A stretch of DNA of 64,000 nt from Ficedula albicollis (GCF_000247815.1 NW_004775932.1:375103-439102), one strand, 5' to 3'. Counted from the stretch's first letter, positions 37,760 to 55,801 are shown. Program-made: numbers and translations. Notes: generated by a model from the sequence alone, not told the origin.

Positions 37760-38555
37760 TGTTGGGGGTTGTTTTTTCCCTTCCTCTCTGCTTATGGAAT
37801 TTTTTTCCCATTGACATGCTAAGGAGCAGTTATGGCTAGATCCTTAAGATCTTGAGATGGGGGAGGGAGAGCCTCCCTGTTTTTTTGGTATTTTCTCTCG
37901 GGGGTGGGGGGGTGAACACCGTGAGATTTGAAGTAGGTAAATGAGGGTGGGGGGCTGGAATTGCTAGCACCTGCTTGGTTTTGGCTCTTGAAGGAGGAAG
38001 GCCACTGGAAAACATTGTCCTGCCATCCCAAAACTGGGAGCTGCTTCTTCTGGTGTTGGATCCTGCACCCCTGTTAGGACCCTCTCCTGCTTCAGTTTGC
38101 TGTCTCCAAGCATCCTGTTGGAGCACCAGGACTGACACTGCTCCAAGGATTCGTGAGCAGGGTCTCTCCTCTACCCCTTCCCATCTGGGACACAGCCACC
38201 ATCATCCCCAGCACTCCTGCAGATGCGCGGGATCATCGCATCTGCCCCTGCCCACCGGGAACCTGTCAGAGCTCACTTCCAACTGTGACGGTAACTGCAC
38301 CAGAGGGAAAGTGCCTACAACTAAAAGAGCTGTTACTGGGTTCCTGTTCTGTTTGTTGTTAATTTCATAGTTGTTGATGTTTTGTTTTACCTTGTTATAT
38401 ACATTAGTAAAGAACTGTTATTTCCCATATCTTTACCTGAGAGCCCCTTAATTTTCAAAATTATACTAATTAAGAGGGAGAGATTTTACTTTCTCCATTT
38501 CAAGGGAAGGCCCTGCTTTTTCCCTAGCAAACACCTGTACTTTCAAACCAGGACA
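37760..38555 (+). mobile_element. Solo LTR, 796 bp, TSD CTCAC
   Basis: It starts TGTTGGGGGTTGTTTTTTCC and ends TTTCAAACCAGGACA, flanked by CTCAC at 37755-37759 and 38556-38560. This is the reference copy for the LTR on the decayed provirus (17421-17851). Near the end it shows GTTATATACATTAGTAAAGA, a TATA-like run and an AGTAAA. Orientation is set by the provirus, whose pol reads the same way. Open frames of up to 131 codons inside it are LTR sequence, not genes. Confidence 0.95.
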
Positions 38556-38560
38556 CTCAC

Positions 38561-39641
38561 TAAAGCGTGCTTTGTTTAGCCTGGTTACATCAACCACACG
38601 TTCTGAATGAGCTATCATTCTCTTAAATCAACAAATTATATACACACCCTGTGAGATGGAAAAAAAGAAATTATACTGAAGGGGAAGCAATAAAAAGAAT
38701 ATGTCAGAGACTTCTTCAGCACAGTTGTAGTAGTATAGCTAGCAGACAAAAGCTACACATGAGGTAAGCAAAATGCTGAGGGCTTGGGCCTGGAGCCAGA
38801 AAAAGCCTTGCTGGATGTATCTTTTTTCAATAATGAACTCCCACCAGAGCCTACACTTTATGAGCCTGACACATCTAAATTGCGTTCAGCAACATTTAAA
38901 CGTTGAAATAATAGGATAAATTCAAACCGATTAGAGAGCATATGGAATATTGCCTTCCTAATGCTATGCATAAGCATCTCTTGTCATATTTATCAGATTA
39001 AAGACCCCCACTGCTGGTAGTGATCAGATTCACAGTGATAAACAGGCACAAGGGTATGAGCAAAGTTGCATGTGATCTTTGAGGTGAGTCTAACACAGGA
39101 GAAGGAATCTGCATTGCAGTTGGAGGCTTCTCCCTTTGTTTCAAGGAAGCAGGGAAATCACACTGAAATCTCAGCCCAATCAAAGGCCATTGTTTTGCCA
39201 AGTCAGTGCCTTGGACGAGACACATTTTTCTTTTGTCATCTGGGCATTGCTGACTCAAGATGAATGCCCCAGAGAACACACGAATTAGCCTTCAAATGAC
39301 AGTTGAAAGGCTTTCCTTTGGTTCTTTAAGCACAAAATAGTAACAGTCCAAAAATTCTGAGCTTTAAGAAGAAATATAAATGTTAAAACCTGAGAATGGC
39401 AAAAGGTATATTATGCTCCTTTAAATATCATAAAGCAGAAAACAAAGCACCAGCAGTATCATCAAATCATCAGTCTAAGGTGGATATCGAGCACAAAAAT
39501 ATTTGCCCAACTTGCTGAAGTTTGGTAAAATTACAAGCAAATCAAAAGAAATTGAAAAAAAGAGATGAGTTGCCACCTTTGCATTTGATAATGACAGATT
39601 TAATATAAACAATGTCAGGTGTAGAAGGCATTTGTACACTT
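38561..39641. other. No gene seen
   Basis: Unique AT-rich sequence. No recognised element. Confidence 0.5.
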
Positions 39642-40311
39642 GGATTGGTTCTCCAGGAATTTATTGCTATTGTTCTGTGCATGTTAAATCAACTTGAAGC
39701 TTCTAAGACTCTTAAATGAGAAATTTTTGATGGTCAGTTTGGAGATTCAGCCTGAAGGATTGCAGTGAAGTTAAGTTAGACAAGTTGATCTGTAGATGCC
39801 CAGTTGAGGATATAGTGTCTACAACTGTTTCAGCCAGTTGAAAATGCCTTACACATCTACAGCTCTGTTTTAACATACACTGATGTCCTAGTTTGAAGGA
39901 CAGGTGTCTGCCAATAAAGGCAGAAGTTTTCCTTTGAAATAGAGACCTTAATTCCGCTCCCCCAAAGTATTATAAAGGATTGGTTCTCCAGGAATTTATT
40001 GCTATTGTTCTGTGCATGTTAAATCAACTTGAAGCTTCTAAGACTCTTAAATGAGAAATTTTTGATGGTCAGTTTGGAGATTCAGCCTGAAGGATTGCAG
40101 TGAAGTTAAGTTAGACAAGTTGATCTGTAGATGCCCAGTTGAGGATATAGTGTCTACAACTGTTTTAGCCAGTTGAAAATGCCTTACACATCTACAGCTC
40201 TGTTTTAAGATACACTGATATCCTAGTTTGAAGGACAGGTGTCTGCCAATAAAGGCAGAAGTTTTCCTTTGAAATAGAGACCTTAATTCCGCTCCCCCAA
40301 AGTATTATAAA
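39642..40311. repeat. Tandem duplication across an LTR edge, 335 bp x 2
   Basis: GGATTGGTTCTCCAGGAATT starts at 39642 and 39977. Each unit contains about 242 bp of host flank plus 93 bp of LTR end (TGTCCTAGTTTGAAGGACAG in the first). Three single-base differences are visible (CTGTTTCAGCC/CTGTTTTAGCC, TTTTAACATAC/TTTTAAGATAC, GATGTCC/GATATCC). The pattern is the same as at 28079-28702. Confidence 0.95.
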
Positions 40312-40986
40312 TGTTTGGATCAAAGACTCTGAGGCAGAGATAAGGGGGTAGGAATAACAGCTCTTTTACTAATATATCTAACCGTACAAGCAGAAAACAA
40401 CAGCAGTTGTTAAAATTACCAACAAAACAGAACAGATAACTCGGTTCCAGTCCTTTCTTTAGCTGTGGGCACACTCTCTCTCTCTCTGCACTTGGTCTCG
40501 GTGCTCCAGATGGAACAAAGCCCGACAGCTGCAGAGAGCAGGTGGGAGCTGAGGCGGGAGTGGGCGGCAGCGGCCATGCCGGTCTTAGGTGGGAGCGGCT
40601 GGAGAGGGCAGCTCCTCGCTCACCATTTGTGTCCAGGTGACTAGCTGTGTCTGCAGAGGTAGGAGACTGTAGCGGGGGAGATGCAGGGCAGGTGATTGCA
40701 GAGGGTCTGGCTCTCCTGCGTTCGGCCACGTGGGCTGGAGATGGGGGATCCTCCTCCAAGCTCGCCGGAAACACGAGTCCCCTCCGGAAGCACGAGAGCC
40801 CCTCCAGAAACACGAGTCACCCCTCCGGAAGCATGAGTCGCCCCTCTGGAAGCCCAGCTCCCACCTACTCCTTTTGTCTAGAGTTGTCAAAGGTCCTGGA
40901 TGTAACCCCGGCCAGCTCCATTGGCATGATAATGGGAAAAATTCTTTAAATTGACACAGTAATAGAAAAACACTCAACCCCCAACA
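40219..40986 (-). mobile_element. LTR, minus strand, 768 bp (3' LTR of a provirus)
   Basis: In plus-strand reading it begins TATCCTAGTTTGAAGGACAG (TG changed to TA; the duplicated copy at 39884 still has TGTCC) and ends CACTCAACCCCCAACA, so the element start TGTTGGGGGTTGAG lies at 40986. The central part is GC-rich with repeated GGAAACACGAGTC-like units around 40765-40850. Retroviral internal sequence with a polypurine-like tract follows at 40987, so this is a 3' LTR of a minus-strand provirus. The left flank is ACTGA (40214-40218), one base different from the ACTGT found outside the far LTR copies. Confidence 0.88.
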
Positions 40987-41108
40987 TTATCCATCCTGAA
41001 TTTTTTCCCTGCCAACATGCTACAGCAAATTAAAACTTTTAAATCATATACATACATGCAATTACGGGCACAGTATCATAGATAGTTCACCCTCGAACAA
41101 GGTCTCCT
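40987..41108 (-). mobile_element. 3' end of provirus interior with polypurine tract
   Basis: Read on the minus strand, the last bases before the LTR are GCAGGGAAAAAATTCAGGAT followed by GGATAA, a purine-rich block in the place of the plus-strand primer (polypurine tract). Upstream is about 95 bp of non-coding AT-rich sequence, then an N gap. Confidence 0.7.
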
Positions 41109-41333
41109 NNNNNNNNNNNNNNNNNNNNNNNNNNNNNNNNNNNNNNNNNNNNNNNNNNNNNNNNNNNNNNNNNNNNNNNNNNNNNNNNNNNNNNNNNNNN
41201 NNNNNNNNNNNNNNNNNNNNNNNNNNNNNNNNNNNNNNNNNNNNNNNNNNNNNNNNNNNNNNNNNNNNNNNNNNNNNNNNNNNNNNNNNNNNNNNNNNNN
41301 NNNNNNNNNNNNNNNNNNNNNNNNNNNNNNNNN
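41109..41333. other. Assembly gap, 225 N
   Basis: Run of N between provirus interior and an LTR fragment. True length unknown. Confidence 1.
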
Positions 41334-41435
41334 TGTCAAAGGTCCTGGATGTAACCCCGGCCAGCTCCATTGGCATGATAATGGGAAAAATTCTTTAAAT
41401 TGACACAGTAATAGAAAAACACTCAACCCCCAACA
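41334..41435 (-). mobile_element. LTR fragment, minus strand (first 102 bp of the element)
   Basis: From TGTCAAAGGTCCTGGATGTA to CACTCAACCCCCAACA it repeats the last 102 bp (plus-strand reading) of the LTR at 40219-40986. The outer flank ACTGT starts at 41436. Confidence 0.9.
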
Positions 41436-41740
41436 ACTGTGCCAAATGAAATGCTTCCAGATATTCTTTGAGTCTCTCCTGTTACCCACTTGCTGAGACA
41501 CTTAGCAGCATACTGAGCTGCTGGCCTAGGTATGGTGTCAGCATTATCTCAGACCCAAAGTTCATCTGGTAAGAAGGAACACCCCAGAGAGAAGGCCGTT
41601 GTTCTCTGGAAACCCTTAGTTGGAGGAATACCCCCTCTTACTCCAGTAGCCCTCTGCTCATTTTGGTATGGTCCCGGGGAAGCTGAATATCATCCAGCAG
41701 CATAGACTGGAAAGTGTTCCAAGTCAGGCATGCAGAACTG
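41436..41740. other. 305-bp spacer between divergent LTRs, copy A
   Basis: Begins ACTGTGCCAAATGAAATGC and ends AGTCAGGCATGCAGAACTG. It sits between a minus-strand LTR start and a plus-strand LTR start. On the minus strand it carries an open stretch of about 60 codons ending LGCSFLPDELWV that I cannot identify; it may be older retroelement sequence. The same segment recurs at 45986-46290 with about two differences. Confidence 0.8.
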
Positions 41741-45286
<3,546 letters not shown>

Positions 45287-45294
45287 TTTTTTTT

Positions 45295-45353
45295 NNNNNN
45301 NNNNNNNNNNNNNNNNNNNNNNNNNNNNNNNNNNNNNNNNNNNNNNNNNNNNN
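45295..45353. other. Assembly gap, 59 N
   Basis: Run of N between the T8 that ends the poly-C block and a minus-strand pol fragment. Confidence 1.
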
Positions 45354-45681
45354 TTCCACATGACGGACTTTCACGGGTAGCTTCTCTACCTGAGTGGCAA
45401 TATCTTTCCACTCACCAGCAGGCCAGATTGGTTTTCCGCTACGATGCCAGTCAGCCTTTTTCCACCTCTCCAGCCACCCCCACAGAGCATTGGCTACCAT
45501 CCATGAATCAGTGTAAAGGTAGAGCTTTGCCCACTTCTCTCTCTCAGCAATGTCCAAGGCCAGCTGAACAGCTTAGAACTCAGCAGGTTGACTTGATCCA
45601 CCTTCTCCTTCGGTAGCTTGTGCAACCTGTCGTGTGGGGCTCCATACGGCTGCTTTCCACTTCCGGTTCATTCCCACAATG
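45354..45681 (-). pseudogene. RNase H fragment of a minus-strand retrovirus
   Basis: The minus strand encodes the same RNase H segment as 16830-17155: NRKWKAAVWSP, then AELKAV-like residues, LYLYTDSWMVANALWGW and KLPVKVRHV, ending at the N gap. A TAA (minus strand) at 45573-45575 interrupts it where the plus-strand copy has a sense codon; in turn this copy has a tryptophan codon where the other has the 16851 stop. At 45681/45682 it joins LTR sequence directly, which is not a normal provirus structure. Confidence 0.88.
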
Positions 45682-45985
45682 CAGGGCAGGTGATCACAGA
45701 GTGTCTGGCTCTCCTGCGTTCGGCCACGTGGGCTGCAGACGGGGAGTCCTCCTCCGAGCTTGCTGGAAACACGAGTCCCCTCTGGAAGCCCAGCTCCCAC
45801 CTACCCCTTTTGTCTAGAGTCGTCAAAAGTCCTGGGTGTACCCTCTGGAAGCCCAGCTCCCACCTACTCCTTTTGTCTAGAGTCGTCAAAAGTCCTGGGT
45901 GTAACCCCGGCCAGCTCCATTGGCATGATAATGGGAAAAATTCTTTAAATTGACACAGTAATAGAAAAACACTCAACCCCCAACA
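45682..45985 (-). mobile_element. LTR part, minus strand (probable 5' LTR)
   Basis: From GCAGGGCAGGTGATCACAGA (compare GCAGGGCAGGTGATTGCAGA at 40684) to CACTCAACCCCCAACA at 45985. It contains a 63-bp duplication and lacks the GGAAACACGAG repeats of the 40-kb copy. The outer flank is ACTGT at 45986, matching the first four bases of ACTGA at 40214-40218, as expected for a slightly mutated TSD of one provirus. Confidence 0.85.
45780..45905 (-). repeat. Tandem duplication in LTR, 63 bp x 2
   Basis: CTCTGGAAGCCCAGCTCCCA occurs at 45780 and 45843; the units end GGGTGTACC and GGGTGTAACC. One C/T difference (CTACCCC versus CTACTCC). Confidence 0.9.
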
Positions 45986-46290
45986 ACTGTGCCAAATGAA
46001 ATGCTTCCAGATATTCTTTGAGTCTCTCCTGTTACCCACTTGCTGAGACACTTAGCAGCATACTGAGCTGCTGGCCTAGGTATGGTGTCAGCATTATCTC
46101 AGACCCAAAGTTCATCTGGTAAGAAGGAACACCCCAGAGAGAAGGCCGTTGTTCTCTGGAAACCCTTAGTTGGAGGAATACCCCCTCTTACTCCAGTAGC
46201 CCTCTGCTCATTTTGGTATGGTCCCGGGGAAGCTGAATATCCTCCGGCAGCATAGACTGGAAAGTGTTCCAAGTCAGGCATGCAGAACTG
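45986..46290. other. 305-bp spacer between divergent LTRs, copy B
   Basis: Aligns without gaps to 41436-41740 at a constant offset of 4,550 bp; the visible differences are CATCCAGC versus CCTCCGGC near the right end. It ends AACTG, which is the TSD of the following LTR. Confidence 0.85.
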
Positions 46291-48021
<1,731 letters not shown>

Positions 48022-51000
48022 AACTGTCAAGAAACCATGCATCCTTTCCTCAATAGTGGCATTAGCAGAGCAACTGCTAACGAGTATTTAGGATTCTGGA
48101 ACAGGATATGACACAAGACTATTTAACCTGCCCACAAATTACTTAAAAGCCAGCCAGTCCTAAGAATGCAATTCCTCTGCTAATCCTCGGTTTCCTTTTA
48201 CAATATACTTTTCACCTGTGTACTTTCAACCATCTTTGCACTTCTCATCACTTTCAGAAAGTACAACCTCCAAAAGGCAATTCAGCACCAGGAATTTAAG
48301 GAAATGCAGGCTAGAGACTTTAAGAACGAAAGTTTTTTCGATTGTCACACCAGACTTGGCATTTTCTTTTTGTTCCTGCAGGCATCAGATTAAATGATCC
48401 ATTCAGTTTGAAATTAAACACACTAACCTAAACAATTTTTGAAAATCTTATGAGCAACAGGAGCCTGACTTTTCAACATCCATGATCACAATTGTTCTAC
48501 ACTGCTACCTGGGGTCAAAATGAAAATTTAAGAATACATAATGTAACATATTTTTCCAGCAGCCTATATGTTTAAAAAGTGTTATTACATCTGTTTTAAG
48601 TCTTAGAAGCAATAATACAGTGCGATTAAATACTGGCCCATTTCAATCCCTGACTGACACAAAATCCGTATTCTATTTACATATTTCATAGGACTTCCTC
48701 ACTTAATCAAAGAATACGTACACAATCAGCCATATAACTTTCCTTCCTGTTGTTTTGCCAATACCTCACTATTTCATGCTACACACATTTGGACCAAGAG
48801 CAATCTTCTGTTATCTCCAAAATCTCACCCCTACTTATTGCAAGAGGGTCTAACCACAAAGTTGAGACATAAAATTTCTGCAGTAGGCAAAAAAGCTAGG
48901 TTCCTAAAATACCACTGAACTGATGTCATCATACCCTGCCTTTAAATATTCATTTTTCCTAACATTAGAAGGTGGTGATTAAATTCCCTGATGACTGGTC
49001 ACAACACAATGTAATGCAAGCAATAAAGTAGCTTCTGTTCATAGCTTTAATTTCAATACCCAACAAAAAATTTCAATGAATCAAGGAATCTTAAGCAAAG
49101 CTTATTCCTTTTGATCAAATTGTAGTACTACTCTCATGCAAGACTGTGATTTTAGAGTGACCCATCTCTTCCTTCCTCAGATATTCACATGAATTCAAGA
49201 TTATGTTGCTTGCATTCATTTTATGCTTTGGTTGGAAGAAATGGACAGCTATTTCTAACCTCAAGATACAGCTATCAGGCAAACATGAGATAAAAAGAAA
49301 AATGTTTTTTGCAGGAAAATGAGGAGTGGGGACAGATGAAAAATGTGTAGATTCACTTAAAAGAGCAAAATTCATAATTATCACACTATTTCCTTTAATC
49401 TCTCCATGTTGAAAAGCAAACAGAGCACTTTATTTTCACACATTAGAATTTGTTTTTACTGCAACTACCAACAACAGTTGTTGATAGAAAAGGGGGCAAA
49501 ATAAGGTGACTTTAAAAGTATTCCTTCCTAAGGACCATGCAAAAGTTCCCAGGGCATAAAAATGAAATAATGGCCTGCCATAAACTCTACCTCCAAACTT
49601 GATAGTAAAATTTGATGACAGTAATGCATCTGCATTCTAAAGCAGCAGACTTCCGTCCCTTTGTTTTCAGTCAATCAGAAAAAAGGAAAACAAAACCTGT
49701 ATCTTAGCTGTGCTGGTACCTTCTGCCATGTGAAAGTGAAATTTCAGTAGATCTGTATAGCCACATCACAAATTCACTAACTTCTTCACATCTGTTGTCC
49801 AAATACCAAGACAGCAAATTAAAATTTTATCTCCTCTTCCTTTCATTCAAATTTCATGGCTGCTGTGTCACACACTGTGGAGTCTCACTAGTCTCTTTTT
49901 GTGTTTGCATTAGCAAATCTACTGCCACAGAAATGTGTCGCAAGCACATACCTCCACAGACGCTTTTGTTTTTCTCTGAGACCCACTATTCTGCCAAAAG
50001 GCAAATGCAAACAATAATGTCATGCCAGCCAGTGCTGAGCACAGCTGGCATGGAGTACTGGACAGATAGCCAGCCAGAGAGAGCAGAGCAGCAGGTCCAC
50101 AGAGTCAGCATGATTGTATTGTTGTCCCTGCACTTAAATTTCTCTCTTTGCACTGCAACCTTGCAGGAAGTAGGATGTGTGGAACCCATAGATGCATATG
50201 TTCTCTCAACACCTTATATCAGCATGCCAGGAACCACACAGTTAGAAGTGGAGTAGCTAAAGCAAGTATAAAGTAAGAAGCAGAATCATTAGTGGGAAAC
50301 AAAGCAATCCCCAGAGTCAGAGGTTTGACCCCAGAAAACTGTAGCTGTGTATTTACTTTTTTATTACCCTACTTTTTGAGCACTCACTCAGGGCAACTCT
50401 CTGGTGGAAGAGGTAACAATGGGGTGGCCAGAGTGTCACACAGCCTGTTGGATGTCTGCTTTTCCAAACCTCTGGAAACAGGGACTATGCAGTGCAAGCA
50501 CACGAACAGAGGCACAGCTCTCTACACAGAATTTGGACTGACCATACTTGACATTTGACATGTGGCCAGCAGAGCTGAGGCTTACATCTTGGAGAAAATA
50601 TGCAGAAGATCCTTTGAGAAAGCCATGGCCCAGTGAATAAAGGAGATTTAATCATCCAGCTGCTCCCAGTTTGACTCTTCTCACTTTTAGCTGGCTTCTA
50701 CACAGCACCCCAAAGCAATCCTGTCTATGCCGTTCCTATACCTGAGATCCACACTTTCCAGGCAAAGAGGGCCCTGGAGACTTGACCCCTCCTCACATGG
50801 AAAGGAGCTGTGCAGGTTGCCTGCTCCACCTCCATCTCTGTGGTGGCAGGGACAGCATCATTTTGCAAAGTTGTCACACGATGTCGTTACATTACAATGC
50901 ACAATCATCAAACAGTTTGTTCAATTCCTTCTTGATTAAATTCAGCTTCATTAAGTCTAAGTAATGTCTCTGTTTAGTTTTAACGGCAACTATATTTCCA

Positions 51001-54000
51001 TTCTAAATGTCTTTCTGAGTATCTTCTTCCCCTTTTAGACCTTTCTGTGACCTCAGAGTGTATTCATGTCCCGTTCTATTTTTTATTTCCTTTCCCAGTC
51101 TTTTTCTTTCCAGGCAGGCAGCTTTCTCCCAATGAACTTTGTTGAAGCATCTCTCTGGTTCCTGCCTTTCAGTATCTCCAGGGGTCTGATTGTGCATGCA
51201 GCCCTTGAAGCTGAATCAAACAAGCACCTTTGTCCTGATGGAAAGTTAGCTGCTTTGATCCCTGTTGCTATTGCATGCAGTGGATAAAAGTGGAAATGCT
51301 TAGACAAATCAGGCATTTTCCTGGTGATTTTATAACTCAGGTTCCATTTTTATACAAACATGATCCTTCTGCACAGACTAGCAACATTACCTAATTCTCA
51401 TTTCTTCAATACATTAATTAGCATTTAGCATACAGTGTGCACACTAGCAGGCTACAATGCAAATGAGAGGGAACGGATGCCAAAATAAAAACCTACAGGT
51501 CCCTGAAATAAACAGAGGAAGCCAGAGAAAATGCAGCTTCATCTCTCCTCACCAAATCGACAGGCTGAGCAAAAAGGTGTACAGGCAGTGGTACCTGCAT
51601 AATTGTCCCTCAGGGATTACTGCACTGTATCCGTGCACCTTGCTCCTGTAACCTGGGCAAGCCTTTACAGATACCCCACATGAGAAATGGCTGTTTTTAA
51701 ATACCTGGATGCTTTAGTAAGAAAAGATATTTTCAGTGAAAAGACTGCTGCCAAAACAGGAAAGAATATTTGTGTAAATGATAAACAAAGGCATGGCGAA
51801 ATACAGTGTGCTGGTTATGCAGGTATGCGGAGACTGAAACAGGCAGGGGAGCTCTGCCCTCCTTTTCACTCATCAGCACATCTTTCCTTTCCATCTCTCT
51901 TAGCGAATGTCCTTGAATTCTTCTTACAGGTATGTTTGCACCATGGGAGAACAAGGAAGTTTACTTTAAAGCTGTTATAAAAGCTTTTATTTTAATGACA
52001 TTTCGAGCCAACAGGGGCCTGCTTTCTGTTTTGGGTTGCATGTATAATCTGAAGGGGATTAATGTGGTGCTGATTGCTAGGCTAAACTGGATCAAAAAAA
52101 TGTTAAAGCATAATGTACCCTCTCTAATGTTTAATAATAGCTGTGGTCACTGGTACTCCTCTCATTTTAGACTTTTTATTCATTTTGGTAGCAATATAAT
52201 CATTCAGTGTTACAATTGCTCCTGCATTACCTTGGATGACTTTTAGAAAAGCAGGAGCTTTTATAAAAATATGTTGTCATTCTCCAAAGCGAGGAACTGA
52301 AAAGACTTAAAGCAAATTTTGACCAGAGCTGAGAGAGCTGCTACTCTGTATGATTTCCTTACACTGGAATTTAATACACTGGAATAATTTTGTTGCAAGC
52401 ATTGAGGGTTTTATTTGTAGGTGAAATAAAGAAAATCACTTTATTTGGTGAACAGTTATTAGAGAATCTGCAGAGAAAGCAGAGAGAGATTTTTTTCCAC
52501 AAAGCCAGATCATTCCATGAGTTGGCTTACAGCACATCTCCTCAAGATTATATTAGCAAAGAGACAGGGAAAGCAATCAGGCAGGGGCCAGGGGGAAGGC
52601 TATCAACCAGTGAGTGAGTGGGTGGGAACTTCTTAAACTCAAATTGCACTTGATCAAAAAATGTCTTTCAGTTACCTCAGAGCTGAGTGTAACTGACATA
52701 GCTGAGAAGCTAGGAAGCACAAGTCAAAATGAGGGAGAATCTAAACATTTTTTTAATCATTCCTCATCAAATAGCTTTAATCATTATCTTTCAGCCTGAC
52801 ATGATAGCAAAGAGAACAGACCTCAAATCTGAAGAGTAAGTATTTACCATTGAAAAGTCAATTCCTCTGTCACTAGCTCTGGCAATAGTATCACTATAAT
52901 TATGAGTTTAATATCTGAAATTCATTGATTTCATATTTGCATGCATGTATGCTAACTAAAATTAATTAATTTTAATTGCATTCACCAATTACAACATCAG
53001 GCTCATTTTCCAACATATTATTCCTTGCTGATTACATATCCTCTAAGATTGCTTTAATTTTTCATTTTGCGCTTTAAAGTCAAAGAATAATATGTATTTC
53101 TAATTAAGCTCCCTTACATATCTCACTGCTGATTAAATCACTATTTAATATTTTATAACACAAGCCACCTTTAATTTCCCTCACTGAGAGCAAAAGCCTT
53201 GCAAACTCTTTTCTTTCTCTCTGTTTCACCGACCTTGCCAGTGCTGTGTTGCTACAAGCAGATTTCTTCCCTCTTCACAGCAGAATGCCAATGAACCACT
53301 TTGTTGACAGAGATTCATCCTTGGACAGGAGGCAAGCACCTTTCTGACTGCAGGACCTGCTTTGAAGAGATCAGCAGCCTGCCACCATCAGTGGCTGAAA
53401 AGAAACAGACACTCAGGAGAGATTTTTAGCAATGTCTTAGGGGATTGCAGGTCTTGTTGAAAGTCTCTGGAGCTGCTGCATTTCAAAACTTTTAGGTGAA
53501 CCTGGAAGTCCCCTGCTGGAGCCTACCAATGCCTGAATGCTGAAAATTAAAAGGAAATTCTCTTTTCCAACCAGCACTGCTGAATGAATCTTGCTAGTCA
53601 GTCCTGAGCCATGACTGCATTAAATCCAAAGTCTTAACAGAAACTGGCAGAAAATATTAAGAAGTAACAAAATTGCTTCTATATGCCCATGAGTATTATG
53701 CAATTTGGGCTGTGCTAGCTAAACAGTCTCATCTTTACTGTATCGTTCTTGGGGTAGCAGAGAAGAAGCTAAACCAGATAAAATCCCTAGCAAATTTGAC
53801 TCATAGCAACCAGAAGAAGAAATTAACTCAGGCTTGACCCAAGTTTCACTGAAATTAATGAGAAACTGCTGATCATGTTAGAAGTATGATTAATTCCATG
53901 CACAATGGATACATATATTTATGTCAGCAGCATGGATTTAGGAAGGCCTGTGCTGACTTGGGCTCTGAATGAAAACAGAGCATTCCCAGTTTCTGTGTTT

Positions 54001-55739
54001 TTATGCATGGTACTTCCCTGCTGCTGCCTGCTCCCAAGTTATTCACAAAAGGTAATCCTTACCTGAAATACTTGTTAAACTATACCTTTGCAGTAGTTAA
54101 CTCTTTGTTAGCATCTAATTAATTAGCTAGAGACTCATTGGCCCAGACTCATCACACCTTGCACCTGGCATGTCAGCAAAGCCGTGTCTCCTTCCCATAG
54201 GAAGGGAGGAGAGCAGTCTTCAGAGCGTGGCTGATCCTCTCTAAGCTCTGTGTTCTGCTATCCACTGACTAGCAAAGCTTTAGCTGATTCTCTATCATCT
54301 AAAACTAGGCAAGTGTGCCATTGTGATAATGTCAGGTCAGCAAAGAAAGGCAAATCAGGGTGGGATGCTACAAATGAGAAAATTTTTCTTGAAATTACTG
54401 AATCAACAGGGAGAAAAATCACAACCAGAATACTCAGCACACTAAGTTTCTTACTGAATTAAACTGAAAGGTAGATAGTTGTGCAAATATTTGGCAGTGC
54501 TAAAACAGGAAGAAAAAAATCAAAGAAAAAATACACTGTTCAAATCCTTAAATATTATGTTTAGGGGAAAAGAGAAGAAAATTTTGGACAGAAATAAGAA
54601 AAGTGGTAAACTTCTCACCCGAAAAAACCCAGGAGGAAAGAACAATACACATTTTAAAACATCTCTGTGCCTCATCTCTCAAAAGTAAAGAAGTCATTTC
54701 TATCCACTTTTCTTCTCAGAACTGGATGACTATTCAGGCTACATTCAAAATGTACGTAAATGCTGCTGTTGTGTCCAATAGGATAGTGCAATTCTTCCAA
54801 GGGAAAAGTGCTTCCTCTCTAAACTAAGACTGATGAGCCAGCAGACTTTTTAAAACAATAAATAGGGAAAAAAAAAAAAAAATAAGAGGAGATTTGGCAT
54901 GTTTAGCTGTATTGTGGGAAATTAGCTCAAGTCCCTACTATAAGTCCTTCTCAGTTTATTCAATTTTTTATCATCTAAAAAAGTGAAATTGAAGCAGGAC
55001 GGAGCCTTAATTATTAGTTGGCCTATCACACTTTGTCACCTGTGAAATGTGGATCACATTCTCGAAGTCATGTCAAGTAACATAGTAGAGGAGACAGCAT
55101 TGCATTTAAAGTAAAGAAAAATAATAGAACAAATAATTCAGATTTCCTCAGGATTTATTTCTTTCTAGATATTAATTTCGTCTTTAAGCCACACAAAAAT
55201 GTGTACGATGAGTCGCTGGAGCGGCTGGGGATGTTCCTCTGCCTCCTCTGTGCAAGGCTGAGCAGGGCTCCTGCCAAAGTCTGGTGACACTGTGAAGTCA
55301 CAGGGGACAAACCTGCCCAGCCATGAGTTGGCTGTTCAGCCACAGCAGTTCAGGGCCAGTCCTGGCTTTGCTGCCCGCCCCCCAGCACATCACCTGACAT
55401 TGCTCTTTGTTGCAAGGTCTACGAAAATGTCTGGTCTAAAAAAACCCATGAGTCTGTGCTACTGTGCAGATAAATGGCACAGGAGTAGCTCCATCTTCAC
55501 TTCTTGCTCTGAATATTTCTCACAATTGGCTCTTCCAGCCCATTTTAGCCTCTTCCCTCACACCACCAGAGGTGTGCCTCCACCCTGGCATCTTCTTTCC
55601 AACATGTGCCCAATAAAATAGGTTGGATTTTTAAATGCATGCACACAACACAAAGAAAATACTTGTGTGGATGTGTTTTGTTTATTCCCCTTAAGCCAAT
55701 TTTTCTCCACAAGGCCTTTCAGACCAGGGGATAGATACA

Positions 55740-55766
55740 TAGATAGATTAAATAGATTAAATAGAT

Positions 55767-55800
<34 letters not shown>

Positions 55801-55801
55801 C
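55740..55801. repeat. (TAGA)n microsatellite
   Basis: About nine perfect TAGA units preceded by imperfect TAGATTAAA units. Confidence 0.95.

Noticed and set aside
49795..50256. 153-codon plus-strand frame
   Set aside because: Odd composition, no recognised motif. Kept only as a chance frame.
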